Positions 46,448 through 55,483 of a stretch of DNA of 64,000 nucleotides are shown one piece after another. Position numbers and translations under genes: made by a program. Numbering within the stretch: position 1 is the stretch's first letter; each line of letters begins with the position of its first letter. The DNA comes from JACRCT01 sp049841135. GTDB taxonomy: Bacteria; Myxococcota; Myxococcia; Myxococcales; UBA5297. The DNA lies in NCBI GenBank assembly GCA_049841135.1, contig JASGHK010000008.1, positions 1,426,001 through 1,490,000 on the forward strand, read 5' to 3'. Below the pieces are notes generated by a model, which worked only from the letters and a program-made list of their open reading frames with translations, made no database searches and was not told where the DNA came from.

Positions 46448-47617
46448 CTACTTCTTCTTGGCCTTGGCCCGCTCCTCGAGCAACTCCTCGTACATGACCT
46501 TGGTCTTGGCGGCGATGGAGGTCCAGCTGAAGTGGTCCTCGACGCGCTTGCGGCCGGCGAGGCCGAACGCGCGCGCCATGTCCTTGTTGCGCAGGACCTT
46601 GTTCAGGTTCTCCGCCAGAGCCTTGGCGTCACCCGGGGGCACCAGGTAGCCGGTCTTGTCCGGCACCACGACCTCGGGGATGCCGCCCACGCGGCTGGCG
46701 ACCACCGGCCGCTCGCAGGCCATGGCCTCGAGGTTGATGATGCCGAACGGCTCGTAGACCGACGGGCAGCAGAAGACGGCGCAGTTCGAGTACAGCTCGA
46801 CGTACTGCTCCTCGCGCAGCTGGGTGTTGATCCACAGGCAGCGCGGCGTCTCCTTCACCTTGGCGGCGATCTCCTGCTCGATCTCCGGTGTGTCGGGGGC
46901 GCTGGTGCAGCAGACCAGCCGCACGTTCTCGTCGACGTACTTCATCGCCTCCAGCAGGTGGACCATTCCCTTCTGCCGGCTGGTGCGGCCGACGAAGAGG
47001 ATGTAGTCGCCCTCGATGCCGAACGCCTTGCGCGTGGCCACCGCGGAGCTGTGCTTCCACTTGGCCAGGTCGATGCCGTTGTGGATGACGCGGATCCGCT
47101 CTTCCGGAATCGGGAAGTTCGCGGTGATCTCGCCCTTGCTCTGGCTCGACACCGCGATGACCCGGTCGCTGGCCTCGAGCGCCATCTTCTCGATCCACGC
47201 GGTCAGGTGGTAGCTGCGGCCCAGCTGCTCTTCCTTCCACGGCCGCAGCGGCTCGAGCGAGTGCACCGTCGAGACCAGCGGGATGTCGTAGAGCGTCTTG
47301 GCCATGAAGCCGGCCATCGAGGCGTACCAGGTGTGCCCGTGGACGAGGTCGGCGTCGATGTGGTCGCGGATGATCGACATGTCCGTGGAGAACGTGCCGA
47401 GCGTGGAGTTGAACTTCTTCTCCTCGCCTTCCCACATCCGCTGCCAGGCCTGGTAGCCCTTGACCTTGAGGTGCTCGCTCTCCTCGTTCTGGTCGCCGAA
47501 GCAGCGGACCTCGACGTCCATGACCGAAGCCAGCTCGCGGGCCAGGTTCTTGATGTGCACGCCGGCGCCGCCGTACACGTTGGGCGGGTACTCGCGGGTC
47601 ACGAAGCAGACCTTCAT
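46448..47617 (-). CDS. glgM: GT4 glycogen synthase / maltose-1-phosphate synthase-like
   Basis: 389-residue GT-B fold, retaining GT4 family. Motifs: VCFVTREYPPNVYGGAGVHI (donor-side Gly-rich loop), VHGHTWYAS, LFVGRTSRQKG, and CPSVYEPFGIINLEAMACE with the catalytic E-x7-E. Length and motifs match the actinobacterial GlgA/GlgM that uses ADP-glucose to make maltose-1-phosphate or glucan. With glgE nearby, GlgM activity is favoured. ATG overlaps the glgC stop (47614-47617). Confidence 0.82.
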   Translation of the reverse strand: MKVCFVTREYPPNVYGGAGVHIKNLARELASVMDVEVRCFGDQNEESEHLKVKGYQAWQRMWEGEEKKFNSTLGTFSTDMSIIRDHIDADLVHGHTWYASMAGFMAKTLYDIPLVSTVHSLEPLRPWKEEQLGRSYHLTAWIEKMALEASDRVIAVSSQSKGEITANFPIPEERIRVIHNGIDLAKWKHSSAVATRKAFGIEGDYILFVGRTSRQKGMVHLLEAMKYVDENVRLVCCTSAPDTPEIEQEIAAKVKETPRCLWINTQLREEQYVELYSNCAVFCCPSVYEPFGIINLEAMACERPVVASRVGGIPEVVVPDKTGYLVPPGDAKALAENLNKVLRNKDMARAFGLAGRKRVEDHFSWTSIAAKTKVMYEELLEERAKAKKK

Positions 47618-48903
47618 CGCGCCACCTCCTTCTTCAACGCCGCAGCCGTGACGCTCTTGCCGGAGGCCACCTCCGCCGGGAAATCCGACTCCTTGGCCTC
47701 GCAGTGGATGATGCAGTTCTTGCCGACCTTGGCGTTCGCCGGGATGCGCGCGTCCATGCCGACCACCGTCGCGCCGCAGGTGAGCGAGCCGGGCATCTCC
47801 TCGCTCTTGGCCACGTCGCCGACGCCGACCTGGCAGCTCTTGCCGAAGAAGGTGCGCTTGTCGCTGACGACGCCGATGAGCTTGGCGCCCGGCTCGACCG
47901 TCACGTCCTCCCAGAGCACGCAGTCCTGGACCAGGGCGCCCTTGCCGACCTTGACGCCCGGCGACAGGACGCTGCCCTTGACCGTGCCCTCGACGACGCA
48001 GCCGGGGGCGATGAGCGAGTCCTCGACCTGCGAGCCCGGTGCGAGCCGCGTGGCGAAGGCCGGGTAGTTGCGCCGGGTCATGGTGTTGGTGAGCACCTGC
48101 CAGTTCGCCAGGTCGATCTTCGGCTTGGCGCCCAGCAGCTGGCGGTGGAAGGCGACGTACTCGTCCAGCGTGCGCGTGTACTCCCAGCCGCCGTGGTGGA
48201 TGAAGCCGTAGGCCCGCCGGTGGCTCATCATCCGGCGCAGCACCTCGTGGATCTGGAAGGTGGGGTTGCCGTCTGCGCCGGGGACCGCCCGGCGCAGCTC
48301 CTCGACCAGCACCTCGCGGCGGAAGACGTACACCGACATCGAGGCCAGGTTGGTGCGCGGGTACTCCGGCTTCTCGGTGAAGTTCATGATCTGGCCGGCG
48401 GCGTTCAGCTCGCCCACGCCGAAGCGGCTGGCGTCCTCGCGCGGCGTGAAGGCCATCGTCAGGTCGGCGCCCTTCTCCTGGTGGTAGTGCAGGAGCGAGC
48501 CGTAATCCATCTGGTAGACGTGGTCGGCGCTGACCGCCAGCACGTCGTCGGCGCCGGTGCGCTCGATGAAGTCGATGTTCTGGAAGAGCGCGTCCGCGGG
48601 CCCGCGGTACCACTCGCTGCCGCCCTCGGCGCCCAGGTACGGCGGCAGGAAGCGGACGCCGCGGGTGGTGCCGACGAAGTCCCACATGTAGCCGTTGTCG
48701 ACGTGGTCCATCAGCGACGACGGGCGGAACTGCGTCAGGATGCCCACCCGCCCGATGGACGCGTGGGAGAGGTTGGTCAACGCGAAGTCGATGGTGCGGT
48801 AGATACCTCCGAAGACGACTGCGGACTTGGGGCGACGCTCGGTGAGGACCGACAGGTCCTCCACCCGGCCGCCCGCGAAGATCATGGCTATGGCTGTGCG
48901 CAT
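47614..48903 (-). CDS. glgC: Glucose-1-phosphate adenylyltransferase
   Basis: 429 residues. Makes ADP-glucose from ATP and glucose-1-phosphate. RRPKSAVVFGGIYRTIDFAL and the VSADHVYQMDYGSLL and FTEKPEYPRTN segments are diagnostic, with a left-handed beta-helix at the end (GCVVEGTVKGSVLSPGVKVG). The nucleotide loop reads AGGRVEDLSVLT where most GlgC have GGxGTRLxPLT, so the usual Arg is displaced; this may be a recognised subgroup or a less active enzyme. First gene of the glg run. Confidence 0.85.
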   Translation of the reverse strand: MRTAIAMIFAGGRVEDLSVLTERRPKSAVVFGGIYRTIDFALTNLSHASIGRVGILTQFRPSSLMDHVDNGYMWDFVGTTRGVRFLPPYLGAEGGSEWYRGPADALFQNIDFIERTGADDVLAVSADHVYQMDYGSLLHYHQEKGADLTMAFTPREDASRFGVGELNAAGQIMNFTEKPEYPRTNLASMSVYVFRREVLVEELRRAVPGADGNPTFQIHEVLRRMMSHRRAYGFIHHGGWEYTRTLDEYVAFHRQLLGAKPKIDLANWQVLTNTMTRRNYPAFATRLAPGSQVEDSLIAPGCVVEGTVKGSVLSPGVKVGKGALVQDCVLWEDVTVEPGAKLIGVVSDKRTFFGKSCQVGVGDVAKSEEMPGSLTCGATVVGMDARIPANAKVGKNCIIHCEAKESDFPAEVASGKSVTAAALKKEVAR

Positions 48904-49026
48904 GCGCCTTGCCTCGCTTCAGTGGGAAGTTGGGGTTGCCCTCGACCCGAGGAGCTTAGGTGGCCGAGCCGGTTCCGGGCAATCGGTTTGGGGCCTGCTC
49001 GCCCGACTGCTTCCCAGAGTCGAGAA

Positions 49027-49058
49027 CGGCGGTGCCGCCGCAGTGGGCTGCACCGCCG
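49027..49058 (-). terminator. Hairpin beyond the TonB-receptor stop
   Basis: 9-base arms (CGGCGGTGC and GCACCGCCG), 14-base loop, 26 bases downstream of the receptor gene on its strand. No T-run follows, so this is a weak terminator candidate. Confidence 0.35.
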
Positions 49059-49083
49059 TATCCCCGGCTTTCTGGAGCGCCTC

Positions 49084-51168
49084 TCACATCTCCCAGGTCA
49101 GGTCGAGGCCGACCTCGCGCGCCATGCCGGGTAGCGGCGGGTGGCCGCCGTCGTACGGCTGCGGGTAGAGGATGCGCGCGTCGACCAGGTTGTAGCCGTT
49201 CAGGCCGACGAGGACGTTCTTGTAGGTCGGTGGGCGCCACGACAGGCGCAGGTTCCAGTTCACCTGCCAGGGCAGCTCGGTCGGCGCGTGCCGGCCGTCC
49301 GGGTCCGACAGGTAGGCCCAGCGGGGGCCGAGCGCCACCACCGTGGTGCCGGCGCGCAGGCCCCAGCCGATGTCGACCGAGCCCGCGAAGGTGAGCTTGT
49401 GGTTGGGCAGGCCCATGAGCGGCGCCTGCAGGCCGGGGACGGCGTAGGACGCGACCGAGTTCATCCCCGCGGCGCTGTAGAGCGAGTAGGTCAGGGCTCC
49501 GAAGACGCGCTTGTGGCGCAGCTTGATCTCCGCCTCCAGACCCTTCGAGCCGGTCTTGGTCTCGTTGTAGTAGGTCTCGTCGCCGGCCGTCGGATCGCTG
49601 CCATAGACGATGGGCCGGTCGATCGACATGAAGTAGCCGTTGACCGTCACCGAGACCGCCTTGGCGATGAGGTAGCCCAGTTCGAGCTCGGCAATCTGCC
49701 CCTCCTCTGGCCGGATGTCCGGGTGGAGGCCGATGTTCTCGAAGCCCGGCGCCTTGAACGCGCGGCTGTAGAGCGCCTTGGCGTGAAAGTCGCCGACGAC
49801 CTTGGTGAGCCCGAGGCGCGGCACCACCGAGGCGCCGTAGGCCGAGTGCACCTCGACGCGCGCCCCGGCCGACACGTTGACCAGCCAGTTGTCCCAGAGC
49901 ACCTGCAGGTAGCCGGCGAAGTTGCCGTATTCGGCCGAGTCCTTCTCGCCCCAGGGCATGTTGAGGCCCGCGTAGTCGCCCGCCGGCCCCTTCACGTCGA
50001 TGAAGGCGTGGTCGTACTGGCCCTCGACCCCGGCCAGGAGGCTGAGCCCGTCGAGGATGTCCCAGGACAGCCGCAGACCGCCCGTGAGCCGCTCGGCGAT
50101 CTTGTCGTAGAAGAGCGCGTCGGCGACGGCCGGGTCGTCGTCCAGCACCTGCCACGGGGCCTGCCGCTTGTACTTGACCGACGGGGTGAGCTTGAGTCCG
50201 TTGGCGAGCTCGATCTCCCAGCGGGCGTGGCCATAGAAGGCGTTGAAGCCGTTCGAGGCCGCCCGCGACAGGTTCTCGCCGAACAGGGTGCGGTCCTGTA
50301 CCCGGTAGCCGTCGTAGAGCAGCCCGACTGACAGCCCGTGGTACTTGACGTCGGCGCTCACCAGCGCCGTGGTCAGCCCCGACTGGTCCTTCAGGTTGAA
50401 CCAGTCGCCGGAGGCGTCCGTATAGCCGTCGATGCTCCGCCGGCCGTCGCCGAGGACCGCGGAGGCCCCGACATAGAGCCCGTCGCTCTCGGACACGACG
50501 CGGCCGAAGTCGATGCCCAGCGCCCGCCGACTATGCGCGGCCGAACGGGTCAGACCGAAGCGCCCCTGCCCCTTCACGAAGTCCTTGCCCGCCGCGCTGC
50601 GGGTCACGACGTTCACCACTGCGAACTCCGCGTTCCCGCCGTAGATGACCGAGCCGGGCCCGCGGATCACCTCCACGCGCTCGACGTCGTCCACCGGGAC
50701 GTGCTGGCCGTACTGCGTGGTCAGGTACAGCAGCTCGTTGAACTCGTGGTCGTCGACGAGCAGCAACACCTTGCCTTCGTGGCCCCACATGCCGCGAAAG
50801 CCGACGCCCACCGCGCCCTGGACGTCGCTCCCGAACGAGAAGCCAGGCACGAGCTCCAGGACCTCCATCAGGTCCCGCGCGCCGTAGGCCTCGATCTCCT
50901 CGCGGGTCACCACCGTGATGACGCCTGGGGTGTCGCGGACCGTCTTGGCCGTCGCCGTCGCCACTGCGGTCTTGGTGTTGAGGACGTCCTCGAGCGTGAG
51001 GGCGTCGATGGACAGGATGGTTTCCATCAACTCGGCGGTGCCGCTGTCCCCTTCTTTGGACTGTCCCGCGACCCCGGACTGCGGTGTGGCGACGGCCTCT
51101 TGGCTTCGCGCCCCAGCGGGCAGCGCGAGGAGGAACAGGCCAGTCAGGCAGAGCAGAACGCGGCGCAT
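49084..51168 (-). CDS. TonB-dependent outer-membrane receptor
   Basis: 694 residues. Signal peptide (LLCLTGLFLLALPAGARS). The plug domain is typical: TVRDTPGVITVVTREEIEAY, LMEVLELVPGF, VERVEVIRGPGSVIYGG. A beta-barrel of about 530 residues includes LYSRAFKAPGFENIG and ends in LDLTWEM rather than a terminal aromatic. Takes up a siderophore, vitamin or similar compound; substrate unknown. It has its own promoter. Confidence 0.88.
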   Translation of the reverse strand: MRRVLLCLTGLFLLALPAGARSQEAVATPQSGVAGQSKEGDSGTAELMETILSIDALTLEDVLNTKTAVATATAKTVRDTPGVITVVTREEIEAYGARDLMEVLELVPGFSFGSDVQGAVGVGFRGMWGHEGKVLLLVDDHEFNELLYLTTQYGQHVPVDDVERVEVIRGPGSVIYGGNAEFAVVNVVTRSAAGKDFVKGQGRFGLTRSAAHSRRALGIDFGRVVSESDGLYVGASAVLGDGRRSIDGYTDASGDWFNLKDQSGLTTALVSADVKYHGLSVGLLYDGYRVQDRTLFGENLSRAASNGFNAFYGHARWEIELANGLKLTPSVKYKRQAPWQVLDDDPAVADALFYDKIAERLTGGLRLSWDILDGLSLLAGVEGQYDHAFIDVKGPAGDYAGLNMPWGEKDSAEYGNFAGYLQVLWDNWLVNVSAGARVEVHSAYGASVVPRLGLTKVVGDFHAKALYSRAFKAPGFENIGLHPDIRPEEGQIAELELGYLIAKAVSVTVNGYFMSIDRPIVYGSDPTAGDETYYNETKTGSKGLEAEIKLRHKRVFGALTYSLYSAAGMNSVASYAVPGLQAPLMGLPNHKLTFAGSVDIGWGLRAGTTVVALGPRWAYLSDPDGRHAPTELPWQVNWNLRLSWRPPTYKNVLVGLNGYNLVDARILYPQPYDGGHPPLPGMAREVGLDLTWEM

Positions 51169-51215
51169 CTTCCCGTCCCCCGCATATGACTATCGTCGAT
51201 TTTTCCAGTGGCACT

Positions 51216-51244
51216 AGAATCAAGGCCGACTGCACGGGTGTCAA
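51216..51244 (-). promoter_or_regulatory. Sigma70-like promoter of the TonB receptor
   Basis: On the minus strand, TTGACA (51244-51239), 17 bases, then GATTCT (51221-51216) in an AT-richer stretch. Predicted start of transcription is about 40 bases before the ATG at 51168, and GGGGGA lies just before that ATG. The -35 is perfect, the -10 matches at 3 of 6. Between this promoter and the HAD gene (to 51458) I see nothing else. Confidence 0.5.
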
Positions 51245-51458
51245 GCGCCCTCGACGCGAAGTCGTGAATCGCGATTAATTTCGCGGCGTTGTTCTCCTGC
51301 TGAGAGGAATCGACCCCTAGACGAGGGCAGGACTCGGGCTGTCTTTGGGCCGTGCCCGGTTGGGTGCTTGGGAGCGCCCGCGACAGCCGGTGCCGGAATG
51401 GCCATCCCGTCGGCCCCTGAACACCAAGCGGCGGGGTCTCGGTGTAGGCTCTCGCGCC

Positions 51459-52190
51459 ATGCTCCGCGCCGTGTTCTTCGACCTGTACGGGACGCTCGTC
51501 AACATCACCACCGACGAGGGCGACCCGCGCACGGCAGAGGGCTTCGAACGGTGGGTGGCCGAGCACCTGGGGCCCCGGGCGGCCGAGAAGGAGCGGGCCC
51601 ACCCGTTCCTGCGCGACCTGCGCGCCATTCGCCCCTTTCCCGTCGAGCACCCCGAGCCGGACCTCGCGCCGGTGGTCGCCGCGCACCTGCGCGAGCTGCT
51701 GGAGCGCGAGCCCACTGCCCACGAGTGCGCCGCGATGGCGGCGGGCTTCCGGACCGCGTCCCGCCGCGAGCTGAGCCTCATCCCCGGCGCCCGCGAGGCG
51801 ATCGCGCGGCTCAAGGAGCGGTTCCGCGTCGGGCTCATCTCCAACGCCCAGCTGCTCTTCACCCGGCCCGAGCTAGCCGAGGTGGGCCTTTCGCTCGAGC
51901 TGTTCGACCCGGCGATCGTCAGCTCGCAGATCGGCGTGAAGAAGCCCTCGCGCCACATCTTTCGCGAAGCGCTGACGCGCGCGGGCGTGGCGGCGAACGA
52001 GGCGCTGCACGTCGGCAACGACGCCTTCGACGACGTCGCGGGCGCCTCGGGCGCGGGGCTGCGCACCTGTCTCGTCGACGATCCGCGCCGCAAGGACGAC
52101 GGCCCACGCCCGCCGGATCTGCGGCTCCGCTCGGTCGCGGAGCTTCCGGACGCGCTGCTGGGCTCCGGAGCGCCGGACTGGGTCCGCTGA
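51459..52190 (+). CDS. HAD-superfamily hydrolase
   Basis: 243 residues. Motif I is FFDLYGTLVN (nucleophile Asp, second position Tyr as in haloacid-dehalogenase-like members), motif II VGLISNAQ, motif III Lys in GVKKPSRHIF, motif IV GNDAFDDVAGASGAG. A phosphatase or dehalogenase of unknown substrate. Followed 31 bases later by corA on the same strand. Confidence 0.85.
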   Translation: MLRAVFFDLYGTLVNITTDEGDPRTAEGFERWVAEHLGPRAAEKERAHPFLRDLRAIRPFPVEHPEPDLAPVVAAHLRELLEREPTAHECAAMAAGFRTASRRELSLIPGAREAIARLKERFRVGLISNAQLLFTRPELAEVGLSLELFDPAIVSSQIGVKKPSRHIFREALTRAGVAANEALHVGNDAFDDVAGASGAGLRTCLVDDPRRKDDGPRPPDLRLRSVAELPDALLGSGAPDWVR

Positions 52191-52221
52191 GGCCCCAAGA
52201 CCGCAGAACGCAGGAGACGAC

Positions 52222-53427
52222 ATGCCCGACAACCGGTTCTTCGCCCTCGGCCACGCCAAGCTCACCCGCCTGCAGGGCGGTGCCACCGAGGCGCTCGCGG
52301 CGATGAAGAAGGAGGACTACGTCTGGTTCGACTTCTACAACCCGACCCGCGAGGAGCTGACGGCGCTGGCGGAGCCGCTGGGCCTGTCACCGCTGTCCAT
52401 CGAGGACTCGCTCGACGAGGACCAGGTCCCCAAGATCGAGGACTACCCGACCTACACGTTCGTGCTGGTCAACGGCTACGACTACCGGGGCCACGAGCTC
52501 TCCATCCGCGAGTTCGACTTCTGCCTGGGCAAGAACTTCCTGGTCACCGTCCACCGCGGCCAGGGCGCGCGCTTCTTCGGGCCGAAGGTGGACGAGAAGG
52601 TCAAGGCCGACCTCGCCAACGTGAAGCGCGGGCCCGACTTCCTCCTCCACGTGCTGCTCGACCACGTGGTGGACGAGAAGTTCCAGATCATCGAGGCGAT
52701 GCAGGACGAGCTGCAGGACGCCGAGGAGGCCATCCTCCAGGACGTCATCCGCTTCAAGCCGCAGGAGCTCCTGCGCCTGCGCCGCCGGCTGCTGACGGTG
52801 CGCAAGAGCCTGGTCCACGAGCGCGAGGTGCTGGCCAAGATCTGCCGCAAGGACTCGCCCTTCGTGAACGAGAAGGGCATCTACAACTTCCGCGACATCT
52901 ACGACCACCTGGTCCGCTTCTTCGAGACCACCGAGATCAGCCGCGAGATCATCTCCAACCTCATGGAGATGTACCTCTCCATGCTCAACAACCGCATGAC
53001 GGTGGCGGCGAACCAGATGAACGCCGTGGTCAAGCGGCTGACCTACATCACCACCGTCTTCATGCCGCTCACCCTCATCGCCGGCATCTTCGGCATGTCC
53101 GAGTGGAGCGCGATGCTCGGCCCGGACAACTGGCGCTGGTCCTTCCCGCTCTTCTTCGTCTTGATGGGAGCGCTGGCGGCCGCGAACGTGCTGGCCCTGC
53201 GCTGGGTCGACCGCCGCTGGGTCCAGCGCGAGATCACCGACATCGGCTCGCCCGACGTGGCCCCGCCAGCCGAGCCCGTGGCGACCCTCAAGCCCGCCCC
53301 GAAAGCGCCCGCCCCCTCCGGGCCTGCGGCCTCTCTCGTGGCGACTGCGGCCACGGTGCAGTCGACACCCGCGCCCCACTCTGCGGAGGCCACGCCAGCG
53401 CCTGCGCCCCCGACCAAGACAGGCTGA
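52222..53427 (+). CDS. corA: CorA-family divalent cation transporter, GMS variant
   Basis: 401 residues. Cytoplasmic funnel domain with long helices (EDQVPKIEDYPTYTFVLVNG), then two C-terminal transmembrane helices (LTYITTVFMPLTLIAGIFGM; WSFPLFFVLMGALAAANVLA). The pore motif normally reads GMN; here it is GMS (GIFGMSEWSAML). After the usual end, about 60 Pro/Ala-rich residues are added. Mg or another cation may be moved. Strong AGGAG ribosome site. Confidence 0.88.
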   Translation: MPDNRFFALGHAKLTRLQGGATEALAAMKKEDYVWFDFYNPTREELTALAEPLGLSPLSIEDSLDEDQVPKIEDYPTYTFVLVNGYDYRGHELSIREFDFCLGKNFLVTVHRGQGARFFGPKVDEKVKADLANVKRGPDFLLHVLLDHVVDEKFQIIEAMQDELQDAEEAILQDVIRFKPQELLRLRRRLLTVRKSLVHEREVLAKICRKDSPFVNEKGIYNFRDIYDHLVRFFETTEISREIISNLMEMYLSMLNNRMTVAANQMNAVVKRLTYITTVFMPLTLIAGIFGMSEWSAMLGPDNWRWSFPLFFVLMGALAAANVLALRWVDRRWVQREITDIGSPDVAPPAEPVATLKPAPKAPAPSGPAASLVATAATVQSTPAPHSAEATPAPAPPTKTG

Positions 53428-53461
53428 AGAGACCACCCGTGGTGTAGTCTCCGCCGTCCCG

Positions 53462-54529
53462 ATGCGACTTCGTCCCTCAACACGGATCGTCCTTCTCCTC
53501 GGACTCGCCGCCTCGGCCGCCGCGTGCTCCGAGCCGCAGGTGCTGCTGAAGCTCCACCGCGAAGACGCCAGCCAGCCTCTGCTCCTGCTGCCATGCGACA
53601 GGTGCGAGTGGGCCTCGGCCTTCGACGAGAAGGCGACCGACCTCGACCGGTCCGTGGGGCTCTACTTCGACGAGCCCCGCCGAACCATCGTCCTGCGCCT
53701 GCAGCGCGCGGGCGCGGGGGCGGCTTGCACCCAGGTCTCCTTCGACTACTCGGGCAAGCCCCGGCAGCTCTCGTTCACCCTTCCGTCCAATCCTTCGCTC
53801 CCGGCCCGCTGCGAAGGCGGCGATTGCCCGGCCGCGGCCGATTGCGTGGTCCGCCTCCCGCCGGGCGGATGCGACTCGGCGCGGTGCCCCACCGGCTGCT
53901 GCGACGGGAGGGGCGCTTGCTGGACGGAGCGCACCGACACCGCGTGCGGGCAGGACGGCAAGACCTGCAAGGACTGCGCGTCCGGCTCGGGCACCTGCCT
54001 GCCCCAGCTCGTCTGCTCCCAGGACTGCGCCAAGTCGGGGACGTCTTGCGACGAGGCGACGAACCCTTGCTGCTCGGGGCTCGTCTGCCACCAAGGGGGC
54101 TGCGTGAGCCCGTCGCAGCACGGCCAGCCCTGCAGCGCCGCCGTGCCGTGCGTCGACGGGTTGACGTGCAACGACACGCCCGCGGGCGGCTTCTGCGGCC
54201 TGCCGCAGTGCGTGGCGGCAGGCGCCGCCTGCCTGCTGGGCGACGGCTGTTGCGGCGACGCCACCTGTAGCGACGAGCGCTGCTGCTATGCCGCGGGACA
54301 CGCCTGCAGCGCGGCCAAGGACTGTTGCGGCGGCGACTGCTGGAACGGGTGCAACCCCCGGAGCTGGGTCGAAGGCTGCATGAGCGCCACCTGCCAGAAC
54401 GCCCAGACCTGCGTCGGCCACATGGGCAGCTGCGGCCCCGACCGCAACGACTGCTGCCGGCCCTATCGCTGCTACAACACGGGGTCGCCCGAGAACCCCG
54501 ACTACGAGTGCTGGGAGAGCTGGCCGTGA
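53462..54529 (+). CDS. Cys-rich lipoprotein
   Basis: 355 residues. Lipobox ASAAAC after a hydrophobic signal. A beta-type domain of about 110 residues is followed by Cys-rich repeats (CPTGCCDGRGACW, CCSGLVCHQGGCV, CCGDATCSDERCC). Same class as the lipoprotein at 2848-4335. Its stop overlaps the GTG of the next gene, so it starts a coupled run with a TPR/PEGA protein and a kinase. Confidence 0.75.
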   Translation: MRLRPSTRIVLLLGLAASAAACSEPQVLLKLHREDASQPLLLLPCDRCEWASAFDEKATDLDRSVGLYFDEPRRTIVLRLQRAGAGAACTQVSFDYSGKPRQLSFTLPSNPSLPARCEGGDCPAAADCVVRLPPGGCDSARCPTGCCDGRGACWTERTDTACGQDGKTCKDCASGSGTCLPQLVCSQDCAKSGTSCDEATNPCCSGLVCHQGGCVSPSQHGQPCSAAVPCVDGLTCNDTPAGGFCGLPQCVAAGAACLLGDGCCGDATCSDERCCYAAGHACSAAKDCCGGDCWNGCNPRSWVEGCMSATCQNAQTCVGHMGSCGPDRNDCCRPYRCYNTGSPENPDYECWESWP

Positions 54530-55479
54530 GCGCCCGCCTGACACCTTGCGCCCTCGCGGCCGCGCTCCTCCTCGTCGCCGCGCCGCCCGCTCTCGCGCAG
54601 GGCGGGCCCACGCCTGGGCTGCTGGTCGACACCGAGAGCCCGGCGGCGACGCCCGAGCAGCAGGCGGCCGCGCACTTCGACAAGGGCGTCGTCTTCTACA
54701 AGGCCGGCGAGACGGCGATGGCGCTATCCGAGTTCGAAGCTGCCTACGCGGCCGCCCCGCGGTTCGAGCCCCTCTACAACATCGCCATGGCGCACCAGAA
54801 ACTGGCGCACCTGGTGCTCGCCCACCGGACCTTCCTGCGCTACCTCTCCGAGGGTGGCGACCGCGTGCCCGCCAAGAGGCGCGCCGACGTGAGCCAGGCG
54901 ATCGCCGCGCTCGAGGGGATGCTGGCGCGGCTCGAGGTCAATGCCGTCGGGCCCCCGGCCGTGGTCGAGCTGGACGGGCAGGTGGTGGGCACGACGCCGA
55001 TGCCGCCGGTCCTCGTGGAGCCCGGCAGCCACGAGGTCCGCGTCCGCAACGAGGCGGGGGCCCAGGCGACCACGGTGCGCGAGCTGCGCGCCGGGGAGTC
55101 GGTGGCGCTGATGCTCAGCCCGGTGGTGCTCGCGGCGCCCAAGCCCCGCTTCGGGGTCGTCGCGGTGGAGACCACTCCGGCCGGGGCGTCGCTGAGCCTC
55201 GACTTCAAGCCGCTGGGGAAGGCGCCGTGGTCCGGGGAGCTGGAGACCGGGCGCCACGTCATCGAGGCGGAGCTCGACGGCTACCTGCCGCAGACCTTCC
55301 GGCTCGACCTGCAGGGCGGCGAGCAGCGCGACCTCCGGCTCGAGCTGTCTCCACGCCCCTGGTATCGACGGTGGTACGTGTGGGCGGTCGTCGCCGGAGT
55401 GCTCGTGGCCGGAGCGGCGGCGACGGCGGCGGTGGTGGCCGTGGAGTCCAAGCCCGACCTCAACATCAACCTGCCCTGA
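54526..55479 (+). CDS. TPR-PEGA membrane protein
   Basis: 317 residues; GTG start. Signal peptide (LAAALLLVAAPPALA), a TPR-like segment (HFDKGVVFYKAGETAMALSE, YLSEGGDRV), two PEGA domains (VVELDGQVVGTTPMPPVLVE; GASLSLDFKPLGKAPWSG) and a C-terminal transmembrane helix. Architecture seen often next to kinases in Myxococcota. A periplasmic sensor or scaffold is inferred. Confidence 0.78.
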   Translation: MSARLTPCALAAALLLVAAPPALAQGGPTPGLLVDTESPAATPEQQAAAHFDKGVVFYKAGETAMALSEFEAAYAAAPRFEPLYNIAMAHQKLAHLVLAHRTFLRYLSEGGDRVPAKRRADVSQAIAALEGMLARLEVNAVGPPAVVELDGQVVGTTPMPPVLVEPGSHEVRVRNEAGAQATTVRELRAGESVALMLSPVVLAAPKPRFGVVAVETTPAGASLSLDFKPLGKAPWSGELETGRHVIEAELDGYLPQTFRLDLQGGEQRDLRLELSPRPWYRRWYVWAVVAGVLVAGAAATAAVVAVESKPDLNINLP

Positions 55480-55483
55480 AACG

